Source: Pseudomonadota bacterium (GTDB lineage: Bacteria; Pseudomonadota; Gammaproteobacteria; Steroidobacterales; Steroidobacteraceae). From it: a stretch of DNA of 12,406 nt. The DNA is taken from assembly GCA_021838065.1 (NCBI GenBank), contig JAKCEJ010000047.1, positions 1-12,406 on the forward strand, written 5' to 3'. The notes under the pieces are model-generated. The model saw only the letters and a program-made list of their open reading frames with translations, was not told the DNA's origin and made no database searches. Position 1 is the stretch's first letter, and the number at the start of each line of letters is the position of its first letter. Made by a program: the position numbers and the translations under genes. Positions 6,763-12,406 of the stretch are shown piece after piece.

Positions 6763-7395
6763 ATGAACGCAAGGCATGGTCTTCACGGATGGATTGTCGC
6801 CATCACTACGGTCTTGGCCGTCGTGTCACGTGCAGCGCTCGCCGACACGGCGAGCCATGACCTGCAAATCTATGCGGGCGAGATCTTCGGCGACCGCCTC
6901 ACGTCCATTCCGCTGACCGGCCGGTACCCTGTTCTGAACGACAATGCGACGTTCGGTGGTCGCTACACGTACGGGCTGTCAAGGTGGTTTGCAGTGCAGC
7001 TCGAAGCCGGCTACAGCCCAGGGCGCGCCGCGCGGCTCGCGGTCGGCGATTCGAGCCTCGGACTGACGACGGCAGATCTCGACATCCTGTTCAACCTCGC
7101 GCCGGCACTGACCGTGGGCGGGCGGCGCGTCGTGCTCTACACCGAACTCGGCGCGGGATACGTGTGGATCGATCTGCATCACCCGTTGCTGGGCAGCACC
7201 GACAGCACTCCGGTGATGCTCACCGGACGCAACGATTACACCGCCAATATCGGTATGGGCGCCCAGTACTATCTCACGACGAACCTCTTCGTCGATTTCG
7301 ATGCCCGTTACCGGTACGTCAGCCGTCTCGTCAATCGGTACAACCACGAACTCAATACGGCCGAAACGACCCTGAGCCTCGGCTACGCATTCTGA
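6763..7395 (+). CDS. Outer-membrane beta-barrel protein (OmpA/OmpW-like fold), function unknown
   Basis: A 210-residue protein with a signal peptide (about 1-27, cleaved after A-A-L-A before DTAS). The mature part alternates polar and hydrophobic residues in short strands and ends in S-L-G-Y-A-F, with the C-terminal phenylalanine recognised by the BAM insertion machinery. Strand-like segments include FGGRYTYGLSRWFAVQLEAGY, VVLYTELGAGYVWI, YTANIGMGAQYYLTTNLFVDF and ARYRYVSRLV, consistent with an eight-strand barrel. The sequence GGGAGGCGGGAC directly before the ATG gives a good ribosome binding site. It converges with the AI-2E transporter gene. Structural or adhesion roles and small-molecule passage are possible; nothing in the sequence decides between them. 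Confidence 0.85.
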   Translation: MNARHGLHGWIVAITTVLAVVSRAALADTASHDLQIYAGEIFGDRLTSIPLTGRYPVLNDNATFGGRYTYGLSRWFAVQLEAGYSPGRAARLAVGDSSLGLTTADLDILFNLAPALTVGGRRVVLYTELGAGYVWIDLHHPLLGSTDSTPVMLTGRNDYTANIGMGAQYYLTTNLFVDFDARYRYVSRLVNRYNHELNTAETTLSLGYAF

Positions 7396-7404
7396 TGCTG
7401 CCCT

Positions 7405-7422
7405 CGGACGTGGGGCCGTCCG
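7405..7422. terminator. Hairpin between convergent genes
   Basis: CGGACG (7405-7410) and CGTCCG (7417-7422) form a 6-bp GC-rich stem with a 6-nt loop, 10 nt after the outer-membrane gene stop and before the end of the convergent transporter gene. No T tract follows, so any terminator role is weakly supported. Confidence 0.25.
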
Positions 7423-7516
7423 CGCGCCAGCGGTGGGTGCGGGCGCCCGTGATGCGCGCCACGTATCAAGATCCATCCCGGCGATCAGGATCCGGCGCAC
7501 GCTCAGCGCGCTGCGA

Positions 7517-8572
7517 CTACACCTCTCCTTGCTGGCCGGTGAGAAACCGGACGATCGCGACGACAAAGCTGAGCAGAACGGGGCCGAGCACCAGGCCCAG
7601 CACTCCGAACGTGCTGACGCCGCCGATCGCGCCCACGAACACGGCGACAGTCGATACGTTGGCGCGATGCGCAGTGAGAAGCGGCCGGACCACATTCTCG
7701 ACGAGTGCGATGCCGGCTCCCCAAGACGCCAGGAATATCGCCATTCCCCAATGCGCCTGGATCAGCAGATACAGCACTGCGGGCACGAGCACGACGATTG
7801 CGCCGGCGGGCAGCAGAGCGGCAATCATCGCGACGACGCCGAAAACCAGCGGCGACGGAAGCCCCGCCAGTGCGAATCCAGCGGCCACGAACAGGCCCTG
7901 AATAATCGCCGTAATCGTCGAGCCGTACACGACGGCCCGGGTGACGTCGCCGAGATACTTCAACAGAGGATCGCGACGGTCTGCCGCAAGGGGGACGAGC
8001 GCGACGCACTGCGCCACGAACCGCTCGCCGTCCCGCAGGAAGAAATACAGCAGGAACAGCATCATGAAGAAGCTGATCACGGTCCCGAAGAGGGTGAACG
8101 CAACGTTGCCGCCAGCGGATGCGGCCGACTTCAGCAGTTCAGTGCTTGCCCCGGTGACCCAGGCGTGCACGTCGAGCGCGTGTGTCGGCAGGTAGCGGGA
8201 CAACCAGTCGATCGGCGTTCCGACGAGAGCGTATTGCTTGAGCCGGGCGATCAGGGCTGGAAATCCGATGAACGGGTGCTGGTGCAGGTAACGAAGTAGC
8301 TCGATGGCCTGATCGACGAAGACCACAGCCAGAACGGACAGCGGCGCGAGAACGACGAACGGCGTCGCAGCGGTGAGAATGCCGGCCGACAGCGCGCGCC
8401 GGCCTTTGAGGGCACCGGCGAGCCGCTTGTGCAGCGGGTGCAGCATGAATGCGAGCACTGCGGCCCATCCGAGAGCATCCCGCAACGGCAGCAGGACCTG
8501 GAGCAACAGATATCCCAGGACTGCGGCCGCTACGAGCGCGAACAGCCGGCGGTAGAAGGGCGAATCTGTCAT
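7517..8572 (-). CDS. AI-2E family transporter (PerM/YdiK/TqsA superfamily)
   Basis: A polytopic inner-membrane protein of the AI-2E transporter family. Members have been linked to autoinducer-2 export or to cation/proton exchange; the substrate here cannot be read from the sequence. The 351-residue form has an N-terminal helix pair (about 8-45, 62-86), an amphipathic soluble region (90-150), then a helical bundle (156-180, 215-270, 276-345). Family marks: the FLLYFFLRDGE segment (173-183), the E292-N-V-V-R-P-L-L motif (292-299) and the G-G-V-S-x-F-G-x-x-G-L-x-x-G-P signature (317-331). The start at 8572 (MTDSPFYRRL) places the first helix correctly. The upstream ATG at 8629 would add 19 unlikely residues, and neither has a clear ribosome binding site. 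It follows the 143-residue membrane gene on the same strand after a 312-nt gap. Confidence 0.93.
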   Translation of the reverse strand: MTDSPFYRRLFALVAAAVLGYLLLQVLLPLRDALGWAAVLAFMLHPLHKRLAGALKGRRALSAGILTAATPFVVLAPLSVLAVVFVDQAIELLRYLHQHPFIGFPALIARLKQYALVGTPIDWLSRYLPTHALDVHAWVTGASTELLKSAASAGGNVAFTLFGTVISFFMMLFLLYFFLRDGERFVAQCVALVPLAADRRDPLLKYLGDVTRAVVYGSTITAIIQGLFVAAGFALAGLPSPLVFGVVAMIAALLPAGAIVVLVPAVLYLLIQAHWGMAIFLASWGAGIALVENVVRPLLTAHRANVSTVAVFVGAIGGVSTFGVLGLVLGPVLLSFVVAIVRFLTGQQGEV

Positions 8573-8884
8573 GGCGGCAACCGTGTTGCCTGCGGCCTCA
8601 TTCCGCCCCTGCCACTGTCTTGCGGCCATGCCGGCTCATGCAGACCATCGGCCCGGTCCGGCATGGCCTCGGCTGTTGCCCGCAAAGGGCGCCGGAATGC
8701 CAGTGAAGACGCTGCGTGTCCTGCGTACGGCGCAGGATCGCCTCTGACGGCAAGCGCGAGAGAGACGAACCCGCAGGCTAAATCTGGGGGGCCTGCCCCA
8801 GATCTGTCGAGCTGAACCCCAGGGGTCTTGGCCGTCAATCAGAGCTCCTTTGTGCGCGCGCGGCGGGTTGACATGCTGCGGACC
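8573..8884. other. Gap of 312 bp with hairpin, no recognisable gene
   Basis: This gap lies between two minus-strand membrane protein genes. The short frames across it are G/A/P/R-rich with no family resemblance. It contains a GC-rich hairpin (8782-8803), which could end the upstream transcript, and the nearby CCCCAGGGG motif. No promoter for the transporter gene was identified. Confidence 0.5.
8782..8803 (-). terminator. Candidate terminator hairpin after the 143-residue membrane gene
   Basis: ATCTGGGG (8782-8789) and CCCCAGAT (8796-8803) form a perfect 8-bp stem with a 6-nt loop. Read on the minus strand it is followed by TTTAGCC, a very short T run. It lies about 80 nt past the stop of the membrane gene that ends at 8885. 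A terminator is plausible but the T tract is weak. Confidence 0.35.
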
Positions 8885-9316
8885 CTACACGCGAAACCCT
8901 CTGCTGAGGCGGTCCTTGATCGCCGCGAAGAAAATCCCGACCAATAGGACCGCGCACAGTCCCACCATCACGAAACTCAATACAGCGTCGATCTGTGCAT
9001 CAATGTGCGCCGGCAGTCCGAGCGAGGAGACCACCAGCACCGACACGAAGCCGAACCCGAGGGGCAGGTAGTCGAAGGTCGCGCGAAACCAGCTCAATGC
9101 AAGACAGCCACCCACCAGGACAACGCCGAGCACCACGTATCCGCCCGTCAGGGCCCAGCCGCCGTAGGCGGAAATCACCGGATCGAGCGCACCTTGAAAT
9201 ACCGCGTCCCACTGGGGAATACCCGAGACAAGAGCGTACGTCAGCGATCCGCCGCACAGGATCACCGCCAGCAGCACCGACCCGATGAGGCGCGGAGTTC
9301 GTAGAGGCATACCCAT
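8885..9316 (-). CDS. Unidentified inner-membrane protein with four predicted helices
   Basis: A 143-residue hydrophobic protein that I do not recognise. Four transmembrane segments are predicted at about 11-31, 52-76, 80-100 and 110-133. The first loop (QWDAVFQGALDP) is probably periplasmic, and the tail KDRLSRGFRV is basic and so probably cytoplasmic. Both termini would then be inside. The start at 9316 or the ATG two codons later (9310) are equally possible; the only purine-rich stretch (GCGAGA) lies directly before the first. It is divergent from the patatin lipoprotein gene and shares its 139-nt upstream gap, which holds a perfect palindrome. Confidence 0.75.
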   Translation of the reverse strand: MGMPLRTPRLIGSVLLAVILCGGSLTYALVSGIPQWDAVFQGALDPVISAYGGWALTGGYVVLGVVLVGGCLALSWFRATFDYLPLGFGFVSVLVVSSLGLPAHIDAQIDAVLSFVMVGLCAVLLVGIFFAAIKDRLSRGFRV

Positions 9317-9383
9317 TCTCGCAAACAGCGTGGCGCAGGCCGCCGGGGCATCTTAACGAAAATGAGCGTGCATCGCGCGTTTG

Positions 9384-9399
9384 CCACGCAATTGCGTGG
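9384..9399. promoter_or_regulatory. Perfect 16-bp palindrome, candidate operator in divergent gap
   Basis: CCACGCAATTGCGTGG is a perfect 16-bp inverted repeat between the divergent membrane-protein and patatin genes. It ends 18 nt before the patatin -10 element, so it covers the -35 region. That position suits a dimeric repressor, or an activator compensating for the missing -35. I cannot assign a regulator family. Confidence 0.5.
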
Positions 9400-9414
9400 G
9401 GCCGTGCCCTGCAG

Positions 9415-9423
9415 TGGTATGAT
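9415..9423 (+). promoter_or_regulatory. Extended -10 promoter of the patatin gene
   Basis: TGGTATGAT contains the TGn extension and TATGAT (9418-9423; 5 of 6 to TATAAT). No good -35 hexamer lies at 16-18 nt, which is typical of extended -10 promoters or activated ones. Transcription would start near 9430, about 26 nt before the preferred ATG. Confidence 0.45.
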
Positions 9424-9455
9424 TTTGCGATAGAGCGTTCGGATTGCAGCTCAGC

Positions 9456-10763
9456 ATGCCCGACTGCCTGACTGGAAACTCACATCGACCGGGAAATGCC
9501 CGCCAGCGGCGCCGGCTCTGGAGAGCTGCGGTCGCCGTCTTCTGCGGCGGCATGCTCAGCGCGTGCGCGACGCCGCGTCTGCCGGCCCCGCCGATGCTGA
9601 TCGCCCAGGTCGCCCCGCCCGGATTTCCGCCGAACGTGCGGTTCCTCAGCAGTGACCGCGACTACCTGGTGACGCACCTGAACGCCGCAGTGCAACACCT
9701 CAGCGCGGTCGCCGCTGGCGCCCCGATCCGGATTCTCGCCCTGTCCGGCGGAGGTGCCGGCGGCGCCTTCGGCGCGGGCGCGTTGTATGGCCTCACGCGC
9801 ACGGGGGAGCGGCCAACTTTCCAGGTGGTCACTGGTGTCAGCGCCGGGGCACTGATCGCACCCTTCGCCTTTCTCGGACCCTCCTGGGATGCTCAGCTCA
9901 AGAACGCCTTCGACAGTCACCGGACAGATCACCTGCTGCGTGCGCGTCCATGGCTGGGCTTGCTGTTTCACCCGGGCATCTACCGGCGCGGGCCGCTCGT
10001 TGAACTGGTCCACCGCTTCATCACGCCGCGCATGATCCGCGCGATTGCCGCCCAGGCCCGCAAGGGCCGCGTGCTCCTCGTCGCCACCACGGACCTCGAC
10101 AAGCAGGAATCGGTCGTCTGGAACATGGGGCTGATCGCCGAACACGGCGGTCCCGCGGCTCTGAAGCTGTTTTCCCAGGTTCTGGTGGCCTCCGCAAGCA
10201 TCCCGGGGGTCTTTCCGCCGGTGCTCATCCGCGTACGAGGCGATGGAAGAAAGTATGACGAGATGCACGTGGACGGTGGTACGACGCTGCCGTTCTTCGT
10301 GACTTCCGATATCGCGGACGTGATGCCGCTGCATCTGCCGGAGCTCAAAGGTGCGCAAGTCTACGTGATCGTCAACGGACAGCTGAGTACCTATCCAAAG
10401 ACGACGCCCGAGACGCCCATGGCGGTGCTGTCTGGGGGATTCTCGGCGGCGCTGATGCATGCGGCACGACGGGCACTGGTGCTCTCCGCGCTGTTTGCGC
10501 GCCATTTCGGCATGCACTTCCGTTTCACCTACCTGCCGATCAGTTACCCGGATCACGGCTCACTTGATTTCAAGTTCTCGAACATGCACTCGCTCTTTGA
10601 CTACGGCGTCCGCTGTGCCGAGGCGCGGCAGCTCTGGACCACCCTCATTCAGGCAATCGACGAAGGGCAGCGGGGGGCCACTCAAATGCCGATCAGGTCC
10701 AACCGGTGCCCGGCCGCGCCCGCTGGCGCCGTTTCTCGGCCGCAGCATAAGCGCCCGGGCTGA
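9456..10763 (+). CDS. Patatin-like phospholipase, lipoprotein
   Basis: A predicted membrane-anchored acyl hydrolase with a Ser-Asp dyad. The longest reading begins at TTG (9444) and has 439 residues; the ATG at 9456 (four codons later) is preferred as a normal start. Numbering here is from the TTG. A basic n-region (R20-R24) and hydrophobic stretch lead to the lipobox M-L-S-A-C41, so the mature protein should be lipidated at C41. The patatin domain follows: glycine-rich oxyanion loop S-G-G-G-A-G-G-A-F-G (101-110), nucleophile elbow G131-V-S133-A-G135 and catalytic D277 in VDGGTT. The segment ASIPGVFPPV (251-260) is also typical of patatins. Substrate (phospholipid or lysophospholipid) and whether it sits in the inner or outer membrane are unknown. 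Regulated from a gap with an extended -10 promoter and a palindrome. Confidence 0.9.
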   Translation: MPDCLTGNSHRPGNARQRRRLWRAAVAVFCGGMLSACATPRLPAPPMLIAQVAPPGFPPNVRFLSSDRDYLVTHLNAAVQHLSAVAAGAPIRILALSGGGAGGAFGAGALYGLTRTGERPTFQVVTGVSAGALIAPFAFLGPSWDAQLKNAFDSHRTDHLLRARPWLGLLFHPGIYRRGPLVELVHRFITPRMIRAIAAQARKGRVLLVATTDLDKQESVVWNMGLIAEHGGPAALKLFSQVLVASASIPGVFPPVLIRVRGDGRKYDEMHVDGGTTLPFFVTSDIADVMPLHLPELKGAQVYVIVNGQLSTYPKTTPETPMAVLSGGFSAALMHAARRALVLSALFARHFGMHFRFTYLPISYPDHGSLDFKFSNMHSLFDYGVRCAEARQLWTTLIQAIDEGQRGATQMPIRSNRCPAAPAGAVSRPQHKRPG

Positions 10764-10776
10764 CACGATCTGTCCG

Positions 10777-10804
10777 GCCCGCCGTCACCGCTTGCGCGGC
10801 GGGC
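10777..10804. terminator. Bidirectional hairpin between patatin and katG remnant
   Basis: GCCCGCCG (10777-10784) and CGGCGGGC (10797-10804) form a perfect 8-bp stem with a 12-nt loop. It lies 13 nt past the patatin stop and 18 nt past the end of the convergent katG remnant. Only TT follows on the plus strand, so efficiency is uncertain, but position and stem strength fit a shared terminator. Confidence 0.45.
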
Positions 10805-10822
10805 TTGGCAGTCCTGTGCTGC

Positions 10823-11926
10823 TTATGGCCGGGTCAGATTGAAGCGATCCAGGTTCATGACTTTGTTCGACGCCGCGATGAAATCGCGGACGAACTTCTC
10901 CTCGGCATCCGTGCTGCCATAGACCTCAGCCAGCGCGCGCAACTGGGAGCTCGAGCCGAAGATGAGATCGACACAGGTTGCGGTCCATTGCACCTTGCCG
11001 GCCGCCCGCTCGCGTCCTTGGCACACGCCGCGTGCTTCCGAGACGGGCCACCATTCCGCGCCCATGGCAAGCGGGTTGACAAAAAAATCGCTTATCTCGG
11101 CCGCTTCCGGCTCGGGCTCCACCTGCGAGGCGGGGCCTGCACCATGGGTGTTCCCGAACGTGTGCCCGCCGGCAATCAGGGCGACGGTCCCCTCGTCGTC
11201 CATTGTCATCCGCGCGAACGCTTCACGATTGTCCTTCGCCGCGGCCAGCGGGTCCGGATTGCCACTCGAACCCTCGGGATTGACGTAGATCAGGCCCCTC
11301 TGCACGGCAGTGAGCGGATTTTCCAGTCCTCGTCTGTCGGCACGACGCGCATCGCCCAGCCAGGTGGTCTCTGCGTCCCCAAAGTCGTCCTTGTCCGGCT
11401 CCCGGACGTCAGCGCGTCCGCCGCCGTAGCCGAAGGTCTTGAGCCCCATCGGCTCCAGCGCGACATTGCCGGCGAGGCTGATAAGGTCACCCCAGGATAT
11501 TCTGCGACCGTACTTCTGTTTGCTGGGCCAGATCCGCCGTCGCGCCTTATCCAGGTTGACGTTTTCTGGTCCGCTGTTCAACGGAGCGAACCGCTGCTGA
11601 CCTGAGCCAGCGCCGCTTCGCCCGTCTCCGGCGCGGTACGTGCCTGCGCTGTGCCGGGAGATGCGGATAAACAGCGGCCCATAGTGTCCAAAGTCTGCAG
11701 GCCACCACTTCCGAGAATGGGTTATCAACGCCAGGAGATCCTGCTTGACGGCCGTCAAATCCAACGTTCCAAACGCCTCTGCATAGTTGAATTCGCCGTG
11801 CATAGGGTCGGACAACGCCGAATGCTGATGCAGGATTCTCAGCTGCAACGGATCGGGCCATCAATCCCGATTGGAGGCGCCGCCGCCCGCGGCATGACTG
11901 AAAGGACACCTTGCCTTGCCCGACAT
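10823..11926 (-). pseudogene. katG: katG pseudogene (catalase-peroxidase): premature stop and large internal deletion
   Basis: KatG is a heme enzyme that removes hydrogen peroxide. The ATG at 11926 has a fine ribosome binding site (AAGGAG, 8 nt upstream) and begins MSGKARCPFSHAAGG. Codon 22 is TGA (11863-11861) where the family has the first Trp of N-R-D-W-W-P; the frame then continues W-P-D-P-L-Q-L-R-I-L-H-Q-H-S to a stop at 10823. The N-terminal heme domain is present to about residue 278, including proximal H255 in GGHTFG and Y214 in GLIYVNPEG. It then jumps directly from E-P-E-A-A-E-I to S-D-F-F-V-N, which is near residue 640 in intact KatG. About 350 residues are missing in frame (junction near 11090). 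The distal catalytic Trp is Arg (R91, before H92). The total of 367 codons is half the usual 725-740. A shortened working protein from the TTG at 11848 is very unlikely. Confidence 0.92.
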
Positions 11927-12048
11927 GTTTGAACTCCTTCGACCGGGACTGCCGATCGTTTCGCGAATCGGGGTGTTTGCGCGCCTTTCGCTCAGGAGAA
12001 CTGTAGGGTAATTCTGCGGCGAGCGGAGCGCGGTTTGCCCAATCGGCT

Positions 12049-12063
12049 ATAGACGGCATCTAT
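12049..12063. promoter_or_regulatory. OxyR-like binding motif upstream of katG
   Basis: ATAGACGGCATCTAT has the form ATAG-N7-CTAT, one dimer unit of the OxyR consensus (ATAGntnnnanCTAT, normally repeated after 7 nt). It matches 9 of the 10 defined positions. The neighbouring second unit is not recognisable. It lies 123 nt upstream of the katG ATG, and katG is a classic OxyR target. A single unit could be a degraded site or chance. Confidence 0.45.
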
Positions 12064-12269
12064 TGATTTCCCTCAGACCCGCGTCATCGAATGACCAATC
12101 ATTTCGTGTCTGATCGCGGCCGAGGACGCCGGGAAGACGGAACGGGCGCCGTCTCACACGCGCCGGAGCCCCGTTGCGGATGATGGAGATCGCCGTTCGC
12201 AAGACGGGGCTCTATGTGGCAATGCCGCCACGGCGCGCATTCTCGTCGCGTTTCATTATGGGGGCCACC

Positions 12270-12298
12270 GATACATCGGCCGCTCCGGCCGCTACAAT
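12270..12298 (+). promoter_or_regulatory. Possible promoter giving a leaderless rhtA-like transcript
   Basis: TACAAT (12293-12298; 5 of 6 to TATAAT) ends 6 nt before the GTG start at 12305. GATACA (12270-12275; 3 of 6) lies 17 nt upstream of it. Transcription would begin at or next to the GTG, giving a leaderless mRNA, which fits the lack of a ribosome binding site. Weak -35; inference only. Confidence 0.3.
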
Positions 12299-12304
12299 CT
12301 GCGC

Positions 12305-12406
12305 GTGCGCCAACTCACGCTCCACCTGCGTTCCATCCTGCCGATCGGGGTGCTGCTGTTGGCCATGATCTCAGTGCAGAGTGGCGCATCGATCGCATCG
12401 AGGCTG
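12305..12406 (+). CDS. rhtA: N-terminal fragment of RhtA/EamA-family amino-acid exporter (cut by window edge)
   Basis: Only 34 codons are visible, running off the right edge. From the GTG at 12305 the product reads (M)RQLTLHLRS, then ILPIGVLLLAMISVQSGASI and ASRL. This matches the first transmembrane helix of RhtA, the threonine/homoserine exporter of the drug/metabolite transporter superfamily; E. coli RhtA has L-P-I-V-I-L-L-V-A-M-A-S-I-Q-G-G-A-S-L-A at the same place (recalled). The conserved A-M-x-S-x-Q-x-G-A-S motif makes the family likely; the precise substrate is not shown. There is no clear ribosome binding site, so the start is uncertain. It is divergent from the katG remnant. Confidence 0.7.
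   Translation, partial: MRQLTLHLRSILPIGVLLLAMISVQSGASIASRL

Larger units (their letters stand above)
11927..12304. other. Gap of 378 bp between katG remnant and rhtA-like gene
   Basis: Divergent intergenic region. It holds the katG ribosome binding site at its left end, an OxyR-like motif at 12049-12063 and a -10-like TACAAT near its right end. Between about 12064 and 12270 nothing recognisable was seen. The short open frame there is cysteine- and serine-rich with no family resemblance and overlaps the rhtA start in another frame. Confidence 0.5.

Noticed and set aside
6214..6786. 190-codon minus-strand frame in the gap before the outer-membrane gene
   Set aside because: Starts inside the outer-membrane gene, covers the ribosome binding site of the next minus-strand gene, and resembles no family.
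7433..8299. 288-codon open frame on the plus strand
   Set aside because: Antisense to the AI-2E transporter; the very polar, low-complexity product looks like a mirror frame.
9480..10556. 358-codon open frame on the minus strand
   Set aside because: Antisense to the patatin lipoprotein gene, which has a full set of catalytic motifs; the mirror frame is rich in R, H, Q and E without domain features.
10805..11605. 266-codon open frame on the plus strand
   Set aside because: Antisense to the katG remnant, with no recognisable domain and no ribosome binding site.
12174..12368. 64-codon open frame near the right edge
   Set aside because: Overlaps the rhtA-like start in another frame and has a cysteine/serine-rich, non-family composition.

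Overview
The window is GC-rich chromosomal DNA from a proteobacterium. A beta- or gammaproteobacterium is most likely: it has a split class II ribonucleotide reductase (NrdJa plus NrdJb, the Pseudomonas-type arrangement), a sigma-32-type heat-shock promoter, an OxyR-type motif, an outer-membrane barrel protein and an RhtA-type exporter. No rRNA, tRNA, CRISPR array, transposase or phage gene was found. The genus cannot be named from the sequence alone.

Layout from left to right. (1) A small heat-shock protein (Hsp20) gene on the minus strand, with a sigma-32-like promoter. (2) A regulatory gap of about 480 bp with a sigma-70-like promoter and a perfect 16-bp palindrome matching the NrdR box. 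(3) nrdJa, the adenosylcobalamin-dependent ribonucleotide reductase, interrupted by a 440-residue intein that keeps both splice junctions and both LAGLIDADG acidic residues. (4) nrdJb, which supplies the TSCPD domain and cysteine-rich tail missing from NrdJa, after an unusually long 183-nt spacer. (5) A tiny glycine-rich membrane protein gene. (6) A minus-strand small exported-protein gene broken by a one-base frameshift. (7) A plus-strand outer-membrane barrel gene. (8) Two minus-strand membrane protein genes: an AI-2E family transporter and an unidentified four-helix protein. (9) A plus-strand patatin-like lipoprotein. A perfect 16-bp palindrome lies in the divergent gap before it. (10) A minus-strand katG pseudogene with a nonsense codon, a large in-frame internal deletion and several lost tryptophans. 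It keeps a good ribosome binding site and an OxyR-like motif upstream. (11) The first 34 codons of an RhtA-like exporter, running off the right edge.

Only one set of genes clearly works together: nrdJa and nrdJb form one oxygen-independent, B12-dependent reductase for making deoxyribonucleotides, probably repressed by NrdR. The rest is a housekeeping, stress and envelope neighbourhood with two decaying genes. I see no defence system or mobile element apart from the intein with its homing endonuclease. The least expected features are the intein-bearing split reductase, the katG remnant and the frameshifted exported-protein gene.
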